A stretch of DNA of 62,936 nt, taken from the NCBI RefSeq assembly GCF_015207375.1, contig NZ_JADEWY010000020.1, positions 1 to 62,936 of the forward strand, given 5' to 3'. Under the pieces are notes generated by a model. That model was given only the letters and a program-made list of their open reading frames with translations, had not been told where the DNA came from and did no database searches. Position numbers and translations under genes: made by a program. Shown piece after piece: positions 27,586 to 37,700 of the stretch (position 1 is its first letter; every line of letters starts with the position of its first letter). The stretch is from Coleofasciculus sp. LEGE 07092. GTDB taxonomy: Bacteria > Cyanobacteriota > Cyanobacteriia > Cyanobacteriales > Coleofasciculaceae.

Positions 27586-27807
27586 CTATTCAGATGGTTT
27601 GTCTACTTTCTCTTTTTTCCTCTCAGCTTTCGGCTTTGTAGGCTCCGGCTTTACTTGCTCTACTAGGGTTATTCCCCATCCAATCACGCTAATCATTGTC
27701 TTCGCCGTTTTAAGGGCTACTGGGTCGCCTTGGCTAAAGAACAGCATAGCCGTCAACAAACCGTTTACTAAAGTGAGGCTTAGTTTCACTAACTTGATGC
27801 GGGTCAT
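27586..27807 (-). CDS. Small membrane-anchored protein, 73 aa, unknown
   Basis: Starts MTRIKLVKLSLTLVNGLLTA, has one or two hydrophobic stretches (LTLVNGLLTAMLFF; TMISVIGWGITLV), and ends in a charged tail rich in Lys, Glu and Pro (KPEPTKPKAERKKEKVDKP). ATG 27807 is chosen over an upstream ATG because GAGAGGAAAC precedes it at proper spacing. A clean intrinsic terminator lies 15 bases downstream, so this is an expressed unit. Family not recognised. Confidence 0.6.
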   Translation of the reverse strand: MTRIKLVKLSLTLVNGLLTAMLFFSQGDPVALKTAKTMISVIGWGITLVEQVKPEPTKPKAERKKEKVDKPSE

Positions 27808-27840
27808 GTAGAGTTTCCTCTCTGCTAGTGAAAGCAGCAA

Positions 27841-28194
27841 GGCGCTCTACACGCCTTCTCATTTAAGTTAGTTATTCCACCCTTTAACCTCTCTTCCTCC
27901 TACTTGCGCCATTCTTTCCGCCATTCTTTCCGCGTGAACTTTTGGCATTACTTGCCCTGCCACCGTACTTATGGGTACTTATGGGACTTCAGGGGATTCG
28001 CGTCTAGGGGTTGTAACACCTTAGTTGGATGCTTGTAAAGCACCCCGCTAACTTTCGGTGTACATCTTGATAATAAAAAGCTTTTATAAGAAGTGCCTGA
28101 TATTTTCCGTACCCCCCTTTTAGGGATAACCGAACGAATTAATATTCGCTAAAGCGACTTCATTAGAGCAGACAAACAGATGCATTTTTCTGCT
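27841..28194. other. Intergenic with two short direct repeats
   Basis: Contains GCCATTCTTTCC twice in tandem (27908-27931) and TACTTATGGG twice (27966-27985). No gene recognised in these 354 bases. Confidence 0.45.
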
Positions 28195-29265
28195 CTACTC
28201 TTGATCTTGAGGTCTGGTAATTTCAGCCTCCATCTCTGATGCCATTGTATTCAACTCTATCTCTAGCTGTTCTAGGGTTGGTAGATTGCCCTGGAGTGTT
28301 TGAGGCAGAGAATCCTTCAGTTTATAAGTCGAAATGCCAATGGGCTTGTTGAGATCACGCAGGGCATATTCGGCTACTGTCTTCTTTTTCCCTCTGCACA
28401 AGATGATGCCGATGGTGGGTTGGTCATCTGAGTGACGTAGCAAATCGTCCACGGCTGAGATGTAGAAGTTCATCTTGCCCGAATACTCCGGCTGAAACTC
28501 TTTCATTTTCAGATCGATGACCACATAACAGCGCAACCGCAGATGGTAACATAACAGGTCGATGTAGAAATCGTCTCCTTCGATTTCTAGGTGATACTGG
28601 CTCCCTACAAACGCAAATCCTACTCCTAACTCCAGCAAAAAGTCACGGATGTGGTTGACCAAAGCACGTTCTAAATCTCTTTCCTGGACTTCCTCACCAA
28701 GACTGAGAAACTCGAAATTGTAAGGGTCTTTCAATAGCTGCTGTGCCAGATCGGATTGAGGCTTGGGGAGTGTTCGCTCAAAGTTGGTGAGTGCAGCGCC
28801 CAATCGACGGTGTAAACCCGTTTCAATTTGGTGAACGAGAACATTACGGCTCCAGCCGTGTTCGACGGTTTTCTGGGCGTACCACAGCCGCTCCTCTGGC
28901 GATTTCAACTTCTCAATCAGGGCGATGTTGTGATACCAGGTAATTTGTGCAAGCACCTCTTGCACAATTGGTTCATTCGGGTAAGCTTCAGCAAAAGCTC
29001 TCATGTACTTGAGGTTACGTGGCGAGAACCCCTTCATATCAGGGAATTCCTTCTGTAAGTCACTCGCTAGCCTATCGATCACCTTAGCTCCCCATCCCTG
29101 CTGTCGCTGCCTGGTCAGGATATCTTGTCCAAGTTGCCAGTAGAGCAGCACCAATTCCCGGTTGACTGAAAGGGCTGCCCGCACCTGGGCGCTCCTAATG
29201 CGTTCTTTCAGGTCATGCAAGAAGTCATCATAGTTCTCTGGGATGGGAGATGGTCGCTCCGACAC
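28195..29265 (-). CDS. DUF1016/YhcG-type PD-(D/E)XK nuclease-domain protein
   Basis: Protein of 356 residues. N-terminal DUF1016 winged-helix-like part (LKERIRSAQVRAALSVNREL; KGFSPRNLKYMRAFAEAYP), C-terminal nuclease part with DDFYIDLLCYHLRLRCYVVI ending in DLKMKEFQPEYSGKMNFY, which supplies the D...(D)xK pattern, and PTIGIILCRGKKK. Such proteins are typical of accessory regions and are linked to restriction or mobile DNA; biochemical role is poorly known. It stands alone, with no adjacent partner. Confidence 0.88.
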   Translation of the reverse strand: MSERPSPIPENYDDFLHDLKERIRSAQVRAALSVNRELVLLYWQLGQDILTRQRQQGWGAKVIDRLASDLQKEFPDMKGFSPRNLKYMRAFAEAYPNEPIVQEVLAQITWYHNIALIEKLKSPEERLWYAQKTVEHGWSRNVLVHQIETGLHRRLGAALTNFERTLPKPQSDLAQQLLKDPYNFEFLSLGEEVQERDLERALVNHIRDFLLELGVGFAFVGSQYHLEIEGDDFYIDLLCYHLRLRCYVVIDLKMKEFQPEYSGKMNFYISAVDDLLRHSDDQPTIGIILCRGKKKTVAEYALRDLNKPIGISTYKLKDSLPQTLQGNLPTLEQLEIELNTMASEMEAEITRPQDQE

Positions 29266-29632
29266 AGTACGAGTACCTTACAACTCAATATATTGCAAGT
29301 ACACTAGTACACACGGACGTAAGTTTACCTACCATTAAGCTGCTAGCCGATTGAATATTGGTGTCATTGAGAAATGGTAGGCGTATTGACGCCAGCCTGC
29401 ACTAGTGGTTCATGTCATTAGTTCTGATGGGTTAATTGAGGCTGAAACTTCCTTAATTAGGTCAATCCTACCTTTCAACATTAATGCGATATAAAGGTCA
29501 GCTCCTCAAGACGGCAATACCCCCTACCGAAGGGGTGAACACCGATCCTAGCGATCGCATCCGGCTTTTTACAATTGGGGCAGTTAGAGGAATTATCTAA
29601 GTCATAGGTTCAATAGTAAGCGATTTACGACG
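29266..29632. other. Intergenic upstream of clpB
   Basis: 367 bases. A short hairpin CCCCCTACCGAAGGGG lies near 29520-29535. No CIRCE element (TTAGCACTC-N9-GAGTGCTAA) is present, so HrcA control of clpB is not supported by the sequence. Confidence 0.5.
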
Positions 29633-32260
29633 ATGCAACCGACTAATCCTAATCAATTTACAGAAAAAGCCTGGGAAGCGATCGCCCAAACGCCAGATAT
29701 TGTCAAAGCTTCCCAGCAACAACAAATCGAGAGCGAACACCTGATGAAAGCGCTACTCGATCAAAATGGACTCGCTACCAGCATTCTCAGTAAAGCTGAA
29801 GTATCCGTGCAGCGAGTGCGCGAAGCAACCGAAAGCTTCATCCAACGCCAGCCCAAAGTATCTGGTAGCAGCGGTTCTGTCTACCTCGGACGCAGCCTTG
29901 ATACCCTGTTAGACCGAGCTGACTCCTATCGCAAAGAACTTAAAGACGACTACATCTCGATTGAGCATCTGATGCTAGCGTATGTCAAAGACGATCGCTT
30001 TGGCAAAGCCTTATTCCAAGAATTTAAACTGGATGAAAAGAAGCTTAGAAGCACGATCACCCAAATTCGGGGGAACCAGAAAGTGACCGACCAAAACCCA
30101 GAAGGCAAATACGAAGCACTGGAAAAATACGGACGTGATTTGACAGAGGCGGCACGGGAAGGCAAACTTGACCCAGTAATTGGGCGGGATGATGAGATTC
30201 GCCGCACCGTGCAAATTCTCTCTCGCCGTACCAAAAATAACCCGGTACTCATTGGGGAACCCGGAGTGGGTAAGACTGCTATTGCCGAAGGATTAGCACA
30301 GCGCATTGTTGCGGGTGACGTGCCTCAGTCTCTCAAAGATCGGAAACTGATTGCCCTAGACATGGGCGCACTAATTGCAGGTGCCAAGTTTAGAGGTGAA
30401 TTTGAAGAACGCCTGAAAGCGGTACTCAAAGAAGTCACCGACTCCAAGGGGCAAATCATCATGTTCATCGATGAAATCCATACCGTCGTCGGTGCAGGTG
30501 CTACCCAAGGGTCAATGGATGCGGGGAACTTGCTCAAACCCATGCTGGCTAGAGGCGAGTTGCGCTGTATTGGTGCTACCACCCTAGATGAGTACCGCAA
30601 GTATATCGAGAAAGATGCGGCATTAGAACGGCGGTTCCAGCAAGTCTACGTTGACCAACCTAGCGTTGTCGATACTATCTCAATTTTGAGAGGACTCAAA
30701 GAACGCTACGAAGTTCACCACGGCGTTAAAATTTCTGACAGCGCCCTAGTTGCTGCAGCGACCTTATCAACGCGATATATTAGCGATCGCTTCTTACCCG
30801 ATAAAGCCATTGACCTCGTTGATGAAGCGGCGGCACGGCTGAAAATGGAGATTACCTCCAAACCCGAAGAACTTGATGAAATCGACCGTAAAATCCTCCA
30901 GTTGGAAATGGAGAAGCTGTCGCTGCAAAAAGAAAGCGACCCCGCTTCTATTGAACGGTTAGAACGGCTGGAAAAAGAACTGGCTAACCTTAAAGAAGAC
31001 CAGCGCACCTTGAATGCCCAGTGGCAGTCGGAAAAAGACGTAATTGAGCGAATTCAGGGCATTAAAGAAGAGATTGACCGAGTTAATCTGGAAATTCAGC
31101 AGGCAGAGCGCAACTACGACCTCAACCGAGCGGCTGAGTTGAAATATGGCAAATTAACTGAGTTGCAAAAATCTTTGCAGGCAGCAGAAACCAATTTAGC
31201 TGAAACCCAAACCAGTGGTAAATCGCTGCTACGGGAGGAAGTGACTGAGTCTGATATTGCTGAAATTATCTCCAAGTGGACGGGTATTCCCATCAGCAAG
31301 TTAGTAGAGTCAGAGAAAGAAAAGCTACTGCACCTCGAAGATGAATTACATCAGCGCGTAGTAGGACAAGAGGAAGCCGTTGCTGCGGTTGCCGATGCGA
31401 TTCAGCGATCGCGTGCAGGTTTGTCTGACCCCAATCGCCCAACTGCTAGCTTCATTTTCTTAGGTCCGACGGGTGTAGGTAAGACAGAATTAGCGAAGGC
31501 GCTAGCGGCTTATCTATTCGATACCGAAGACGCCATGGTGCGGATTGATATGTCCGAGTACATGGAGAAGCACTCTGTCTCCCGCTTGATTGGAGCGCCT
31601 CCAGGATACATTGGTTACGAAGAAGGCGGTCAACTTACTGAAGCCATTCGCCGCCGTCCTTATGCGGTGATTCTGTTTGATGAAATCGAGAAGGCGCACG
31701 CCGATGTCTTCAACGTAATGCTGCAAATTCTTGATGATGGTCGCGTCACCGATGCTCAAGGTCATACGGTGGACTTTAAGAACAGCGTCATCATTATGAC
31801 CAGTAATATTGGTTCCCAGTACATCTTAGATGTTGCTGGAGATGATTCGCAGTATGACGAGATGCAGAGTCGGGTGATGGATGCGATGCGGACTAACTTC
31901 CGTCCGGAGTTCCTGAACCGGATTGATGAAGTGATTATCTTTCACGCTCTGCAAAAACATCAGTTGCGCAATATCGTCCTACTGCAAACTCAGCGCTTAG
32001 AACAGCGGTTAGGGGAGCGCAAGATGTCTCTGAAGCTCTCGGAAGCTGCCATTGACTTTTTGGCAGATGTAGGGTATGATCCGGTATTCGGCGCACGACC
32101 ACTGAAGCGAGCCATTCAGCGAGAGTTGGAAACCCAAATAGCTAAAGGCATCCTGCGGGGTGAGTTTAATGATGGCGACACTATTTTTGTGGATGTGGAA
32201 AATGAACGATTGGTATTCAAGCGCCTGCCAGCAGAGTTGCTGACCACTCACTTAGGCTAA
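29633..32260 (+). CDS. clpB: ATP-dependent disaggregase ClpB
   Basis: Class 1 Hsp100 protein of 875 residues: N-domain, AAA+ module 1 (Walker [29 protein letters not shown]), the long coiled-coil middle domain (about residues 410-530), and AAA+ module 2 ([28 protein letters not shown]). With DnaK it resolubilises aggregated proteins. It lacks a ClpP-binding loop as far as seen. ATG start at 29633; strong terminator follows. Confidence 0.96.
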   Translation: MQPTNPNQFTEKAWEAIAQTPDIVKASQQQQIESEHLMKALLDQNGLATSILSKAEVSVQRVREATESFIQRQPKVSGSSGSVYLGRSLDTLLDRADSYRKELKDDYISIEHLMLAYVKDDRFGKALFQEFKLDEKKLRSTITQIRGNQKVTDQNPEGKYEALEKYGRDLTEAAREGKLDPVIGRDDEIRRTVQILSRRTKNNPVLIGEPGVGKTAIAEGLAQRIVAGDVPQSLKDRKLIALDMGALIAGAKFRGEFEERLKAVLKEVTDSKGQIIMFIDEIHTVVGAGATQGSMDAGNLLKPMLARGELRCIGATTLDEYRKYIEKDAALERRFQQVYVDQPSVVDTISILRGLKERYEVHHGVKISDSALVAAATLSTRYISDRFLPDKAIDLVDEAAARLKMEITSKPEELDEIDRKILQLEMEKLSLQKESDPASIERLERLEKELANLKEDQRTLNAQWQSEKDVIERIQGIKEEIDRVNLEIQQAERNYDLNRAAELKYGKLTELQKSLQAAETNLAETQTSGKSLLREEVTESDIAEIISKWTGIPISKLVESEKEKLLHLEDELHQRVVGQEEAVAAVADAIQRSRAGLSDPNRPTASFIFLGPTGVGKTELAKALAAYLFDTEDAMVRIDMSEYMEKHSVSRLIGAPPGYIGYEEGGQLTEAIRRRPYAVILFDEIEKAHADVFNVMLQILDDGRVTDAQGHTVDFKNSVIIMTSNIGSQYILDVAGDDSQYDEMQSRVMDAMRTNFRPEFLNRIDEVIIFHALQKHQLRNIVLLQTQRLEQRLGERKMSLKLSEAAIDFLADVGYDPVFGARPLKRAIQRELETQIAKGILRGEFNDGDTIFVDVENERLVFKRLPAELLTTHLG

Positions 32261-32284
32261 TTTCCAGGCTAGATGCTAGGCTAG

Positions 32285-32322
32285 AACAGGTTGTGTGGTG
32301 ACGCAGCCTGTTTTTCTTTTTC
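32285..32322 (+). terminator. Rho-independent terminator of clpB
   Basis: AACAGGTTGTGT-GGTG-ACGCAGCCTGTT forms a 12-bp stem with G-U pairs, followed by TTTCTTTTTC. Confidence 0.85.
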
Positions 32323-32431
32323 TTCTTCTGAAGCCAGATTAGGGCGAAGTAACCTTGAGGCTGACAAATAAGGCTACTGCTTATGTAAAAATAAGTGCCG
32401 TAGTTGTCCAGTTATTTCAAGGAACTCGATT

Positions 32432-32635
32432 GTGAATCAACCCCCCGATCAAGGCACAAAAGTCTTTTTGTATATTGTTGGCATTGCTCTTGGTGTCGGA
32501 TTGCTGCTGGCTGCCTTCGTTTTGCTTTTGCTGGGACTTGGTGTGGTTAAGCAAATTCCGATCTACATCATTTGGGCAATTATTCTCTTTGCGATTGGTT
32601 TAGGTATCCTTGGCGGTATCAGTGTAAGGCGTTAA
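32432..32635 (+). CDS. Small two-helix membrane protein (67 aa)
   Basis: Two hydrophobic helices (VFLYIVGIALGVGLLLAAFV and YIIWAIILFAIGLGILGGI) ending in a positive VRR tail. GTG start with AAGGA about eight bases upstream. The next gene encodes a protein of the same length and pattern, so the pair looks like an ancient tandem duplication. Function unknown. Confidence 0.65.
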   Translation: MNQPPDQGTKVFLYIVGIALGVGLLLAAFVLLLLGLGVVKQIPIYIIWAIILFAIGLGILGGISVRR

Positions 32636-32746
32636 TCGTCAATACTTTAGGTTTTTAAGAGCTTATCAATATCTGTTCGCACTCCCACACCTAACATTTA
32701 GCTCAAAACCTTCTCTCCCGAAATTTCAACTCTAAACTTTAAGATT

Positions 32747-32944
32747 ATGAGTTCCCATCCTCGCTCAGAAACTCTACTCTATGCTTACATTTTTGGCACA
32801 ACTTTGGCAGTTACTCTTTTGGTTTATCTGCTTAGAGGCTTTGGCATTCTCACGTTTATGCCAGGTGGCATCCTTTTACTATTAATTTTCCTCTCCATTG
32901 GTACAGGAATTGTTTATGGCGTTCAAAAAACCCGCCGTTATTGA
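32747..32944 (+). CDS. Small two-helix membrane protein (65 aa)
   Basis: Two hydrophobic helices (YAYIFGTTLAVTLLVYLL; PGGILLLLIFLSIGTGIVYG) and a basic tail KTRRY. Parallels the preceding protein in spacing: aromatic start of helix 1, Gly-Phe/Val turn, Pro before helix 2, IGxGIxxG and an Arg-rich end. No clear ribosome site. Function unknown. Confidence 0.6.
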   Translation: MSSHPRSETLLYAYIFGTTLAVTLLVYLLRGFGILTFMPGGILLLLIFLSIGTGIVYGVQKTRRY

Positions 32945-33073
32945 GGGCAGTCTGATCAAATTCGATACACAGCAAGCAGCTTATCAACCTTAAGGGCGAT
33001 GTAAGGAGATTGTTGCCTTGAGTAGCCTTCTATAGGCAGTGGTGCCAAAAATTAATGCTTATGGAGGGTCTAG

Positions 33074-33841
33074 ATGGCTGACGAGTACAGAGCAGAACGC
33101 ACGGTTTCCGCCGTATTTAAGAAACAAGAGCAAGTTGATGGGGTAGTGCGGCGACTGATGGAACGGGGAGTTCCTCAAGACCATATTTCGGTAATGGGTA
33201 AGAATTTCCAGTCCCAAACTCGGATTGCCGGATTTATCTCTAAAAAGGATGTAATTTTAGGGGGACTACGAACAGGGGCAGTTTTTGGCTCTTTGTTCGG
33301 GTCTATTTTGAGTTTACTTAGCGGTGTCGGTGTATTATTTATTCCCTTTGTGGGTCCGGTGGTAGCTGCTGGTCCTGTGGGTGCAGTGCTGCTAGGGGCA
33401 GCTAGTGGTGCGCTAGCTGGGAGTGCAGGTGCAGGGCTAGTGTCAGTTTTCGTAGCGATGGGAATGCCAGAAGAAAAGGCAACAGTGTATCAAACTCGTC
33501 TGGAAGCGGGTGAGTTTCTGGTGATGGCAGAAGTTCCGGCAGGTAAATCTGGGCAATACCAGTTGTTGATGGAAAGTGCAGGTGGGGAGGAAGTGCATAC
33601 CAGCGATATGACTTTACCTCGTCCCTGTCCTGGCAAGTGTAATGATGCCAATGACTTGTCGCCTGAAGTTCGTTCTCATCTCTCTGAAGATGCTCAGAGG
33701 ACGTTTATTGAGCGTTACAACACCGTCTATGATGAGAATCAAGACCCCATCCAGGCAGAACAAGCCGCTTGGGAAATCATTCATCAGCAGTATGAAGAAG
33801 ATGAAAATGGGGTTTGGTCGAAGCAGAAGGTAACGGCTTAG
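33074..33841 (+). CDS. Glycine-zipper membrane protein fused to a ChaB domain
   Basis: Protein of 255 residues. N-terminal alpha/beta segment ([33 protein letters not shown]) like YflT/general-stress-17M modules; a glycine/alanine-rich membrane hairpin about residues 75-130; then a C-terminal ChaB domain ([20 protein letters not shown]...[19 protein letters not shown]). GGAGGG at proper spacing supports ATG 33074. ChaB was named for a supposed Ca/H antiporter regulator; its real function is unclear. Confidence 0.8.
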   Translation: MADEYRAERTVSAVFKKQEQVDGVVRRLMERGVPQDHISVMGKNFQSQTRIAGFISKKDVILGGLRTGAVFGSLFGSILSLLSGVGVLFIPFVGPVVAAGPVGAVLLGAASGALAGSAGAGLVSVFVAMGMPEEKATVYQTRLEAGEFLVMAEVPAGKSGQYQLLMESAGGEEVHTSDMTLPRPCPGKCNDANDLSPEVRSHLSEDAQRTFIERYNTVYDENQDPIQAEQAAWEIIHQQYEEDENGVWSKQKVTA

Positions 33842-34134
33842 AATTCTGTCAGACTCAAGTCTGGGGCTATATAAATATAGATGCCTGCTAGGGCGGCTTT
33901 CTGTAGGGTAGCGTGCCTAGGTAGGCTTTTTATTTTTCTTATCTTTTCTGGTTTGGAGTTGGCGTAAGTTTCTATTGCTATCCACCCATCGGCACCACTA
34001 ATCACTGCTAGGAAAGCGATCGCCTCCAAGATTGCATCACGGAGGTGGTGAGCTTTGACAATCGTTGACAGGATTACCGGGTATAGATTGAGCCGTATTG
34101 TCTGGCAGCGCCTGTTCCTCATGTATATCCCCAA
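33838..34134 (-). pseudogene. ISAs1-family transposase N-terminal remnant
   Basis: The frame encodes AHHLRDAILEAIAFLAVISG followed by ADGWIAIETYANSKPEKIRK, the conserved N-terminal DDE-associated block of ISAs1-type transposases (H.L.D.L..A..AvI.GAd.W..IE.y...K..w). The DDE catalytic part is absent. It overlaps, in another frame on the same strand, the last ~33 codons of the nuclease-like gene at 34037-34795. Confidence 0.72.
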
Positions 34135-34795
34135 AAATCTGTAGAATCAGATGGTGACAACGAAAATCACGGGGGTAATTTTTGCCTTCTGGAACTGTGC
34201 GCTGATGGTCTGAGGTTTTGTGGTAGCGAGTTGGAAATCGCGGATGGTGATTTAGCTCACAATCAAGCTTAGCTTGAATACTTCTAAATGCCTTGTTTGG
34301 TTCGCTTGAAAGAAGATAGCCCAACATTCCCCCCTCACTGGAAAACGGTGCATATCGACATTTAAGGAATTCATTTTTAATGTCTTTTACATAGGGAGCA
34401 ACTGCCTTTACAGAACGCAAAACTTTAGCTTCTAAAGGCCACATAATTCCTGGTTTATCATACAGAACAAACGCAATATCATACTGTGGCGATTGCGCTG
34501 GTGGTGGCATTCGAGTCTCAAATTCGTAGGGACCATGCTCAACTGAAAATGGCTCATCTCCCGTCATCCGTTTGCGAATCATTGGCACAAAACGTTGAGT
34601 TATACTCCTTTCCAACTCCTCATAGTCTTGATTCCAGTTAATTTGCGATAGAACTTCATGCAGCAGATCGTATCCGTCCCAGACAAATGCAAGGAGAATC
34701 ATTGACGCATCTCCACACCACTCTTGAGCTAATTGAACAAAGTCAGGTGTATTTGGTAATCGCACTTCCAGTATCGTTGGTCGTCTCCTAGCCAC
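34037..34795 (-). CDS. Putative PD-(D/E)XK restriction-endonuclease-like partner
   Basis: Protein of 252 residues with no full family match recalled. A candidate nuclease core is PQYDIAFVLYDKPGIMWPLE followed by AKVLRS: Asp-106, Glu-122 and Lys-124 fit the D-x(n)-ExK catalytic pattern. GTG start one base after the stop of the upstream methylase gene (TAG-C-GTG), so the two are translationally coupled. The C-terminus (from about DIHEEQALPDN) runs into an ISAs1 transposase remnant and is probably replaced sequence, so the native 3' end may be lost. Nuclease activity is an inference. Confidence 0.6.
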   Translation of the reverse strand: MARRRPTILEVRLPNTPDFVQLAQEWCGDASMILLAFVWDGYDLLHEVLSQINWNQDYEELERSITQRFVPMIRKRMTGDEPFSVEHGPYEFETRMPPPAQSPQYDIAFVLYDKPGIMWPLEAKVLRSVKAVAPYVKDIKNEFLKCRYAPFSSEGGMLGYLLSSEPNKAFRSIQAKLDCELNHHPRFPTRYHKTSDHQRTVPEGKNYPRDFRCHHLILQIFGDIHEEQALPDNTAQSIPGNPVNDCQSSPPP

Positions 34796-34796
34796 G

Positions 34797-37700
34797 CTAT
34801 GACTTCTCCACGACCTGCAATTCTCTATCCAATTCCGTGCGCGACATCATAATATCTGCGGCAACCTCATCAGCATCTCGTAAAGCCATAGAGCGAGTCC
34901 AGTAACGGATTTTGTCAGGCTTGATTAAATAGATAGTGGGAACTGTTAGCCCATTCCATTGAACAGAATCATATACCTTGGCAACACGCTGATAAAATAT
35001 TCCACCATCTTCTGTATTCCCTTTCTCCAAGAACATTTGATTCAACCTCTCCAATCGTTCCAATAACTCGAGAGAATCAACAGGCTCTATATTTACCCCT
35101 TCACAGTTAGGTCTGTTGAGATGAATTGCTACTAAGCGGACAGGAAGGTGAGTTATGTTCTGCTCCTGAAAGATAGTAGCGCAGACATTCTTATCCTGAC
35201 CGAATCCTGCTTTGAGGACTCTCAAGAAATACTCGCAATATACACTCAACTCTGGCTCAATCTGTCTGTGCGACTGCCTTTGAGCGCTGCGGCAAGTTTT
35301 CTGCCGCCCCGGAGAAGAACCGTCCCCTTTAAAATCTGGCAATGTGTAATTAAAGAGATCCTCAATCAGTATCCACTCACTGTCTTTAAAGGAGAATGCT
35401 TGACGGATGCAGCGATCTACATCGTCAATCGTCTCAATGTTCTGTACTAATCCTGGGCGAGGATCGGGAATTGGTACGTGCAATAAGTCTCCTGGCTTAA
35501 CTTCTGGAATATAAGATGCAAAACGACCGCTTGAAAGTAGTAGATAATACACTGATAGCTTGCTGTTGTAACTTAAGCAGGCTGCTTCTAAAACTGAAAT
35601 ATCCTCCTCATAAACATGAACGCTGACGTAACTTTCAGAGCAAATAATACCTTTATTTGTCTGTCGATCCAATTCAGCTATAGCAGATTGAAATCTTTTA
35701 GAGTCTGCCTGCCAACTTTGTTTTATTATCAACTGTGGTGACTCAAAAGCACTTGACTTCTCTTTTCTTGGACGCTCTGCATATGGATCTTCGTTAATAT
35801 CAAGAAGTTCTGTATTAAGGTAAATAAAAGTTCTATCAGGAAATTTTTTTTCTTTTAAAATCCGTCTTTCCAAAAGCGCTTCATGCCGCTCTTTACGATT
35901 ACCTCTAATAATACCTTGAGCAGACACAGCGATCTGACTATTTTCCAGCTTTGCCAGACTATTTAGTTGCTTCAATCTCCGAAGAAGAGCTAGATCGCGT
36001 CTTCCCCCCCACATTAACGCTGTCCACACTAAAGGATCTATTATCGCCTCTTGCTGGTAAATTATATTGATATCTTGTAGCTCCATAACTATGCGATAGT
36101 CATCTTCATTTGTGCGAACTGGCTTTGGACAGATGTATGTCAAAGGCTTATCATCTGGAGGTATCGAGGACATTGTGATGATGCAAGCAGGCGAAATAGC
36201 TTCTTTGAAGAGTCCAAAACGCAATGCGGCTAAGTTAACTATTTCCTCAATCTTAAATTCTGAAAACAGCTTTTCTCGGAATTTTTTAGCCGTCGTAACC
36301 TGATTAAAAATCAGGGCAAGAGCAGGTTGCATCATTGAGATTTTTCCACTAGCCTTAGTCAAGGCAGCCGCTTTGGACAAAAAGAGGGGACCGATATTGC
36401 CGTAAGGACTGATCCATTCATTTTCTTTTGCCCAAGACTTGGCAAGTGAAGTCATACTATTCTTGCCCCAAGGTGCATTACCTATGACCAAATCGTACTT
36501 TGCAGCATCTGCAACTGTACGGAAACCTTCTATATCTTCTCGAAAGAAGTCTTTATCTATCAATCGTCGCTTTCGTAGTATTGGAAAGTGAACCTCCTGC
36601 CAATAATGCCGAGGATCGATTTCATCGCACATAGTCAGGTAGAGACTAAAAGATGCAACCCTTACAGCTTGACGATTGACATCAACACCAAACAGATTAC
36701 ACTCAAGCAGAGATTGCAAGATATTTGATGTTATTTCCTCACCCGGATGAGCTTTCTTCCAACGATGAATTAGTCGTTGAAATGCTTTTACTAGGAAAAT
36801 CCCCGATCCACAAGCAGGATCGAGAATCTTCACATCCCAAACTTCACTATCCCAAGGAAGAACACCATCAAGGATAAAGTCAACTATGTGTCCCGGCGTG
36901 TAGTGAACACTTATATCAGAATCATTTTCTCTAACGAATTCTTCATATATACTGCTGATAAAATCTAGCGGTATTGCATCAAAGGAATACTGGGGCCAAA
37001 GACAACGTTGTCCACTTTCCATCTCCAACTCACCACTAACAAACTCTGTAAGTAGATTGAGGTGTCGCTGAGTAACCTTTCGTTCCTCTGCTTGCCATTC
37101 AGCTTCACGTTCCGTTTCTGTAGCTCCTTTTCCGGGGAATAAATCTCCATTGAATTTATCGTTTAACCAGCGAAAAAACTTATAAGTGTCTCTGTGGTTT
37201 TTTAAGATTTCAGGTAAATCACGGTATCTAACAGATAATTCTCCAATTTCATGCAAGTGAGCAAGAAATTCTGCATTCAGAGCAGGATTGCCCTGAGAGT
37301 CTTTCCGATCGAATAGGAATTGAATGAAAATAATTCTTGCTAGTAAATCGTGGATAGTGTCGTAATCGAGGTTCAGCCTTCTTAGTTGCCGACGGACACT
37401 CTTGAGGTTGCTTAGTAGCATCTGGTCAGCAGAATGGCTTCGTTGAAACCGCTCTTTATGTTCTTGGAAAAACTGACCAGACACCAAATCAGCCCAGTGG
37501 AGGCGTAGGGTTTCAGCAGCCTGTTGTGAGAGAGAGGGTTGACCGAGCGATTCAAGCTCTCTCCTTGAAATTTCATCGACTGGGGTGAGGATATCAGACT
37601 CAGTTGGTGGTTCTTCGTAACACGTCCAAACTCTTAAACGGTCTGGCTCTGACGTGATCAATGAGGGGGATCGGGAGAAACTCCATGCGAGTCTATAGGT

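Noticed and set aside
29266-29632. CIRCE/HrcA operator upstream of clpB
   Set aside because: TTAGCACTC-N9-GAGTGCTAA is absent.
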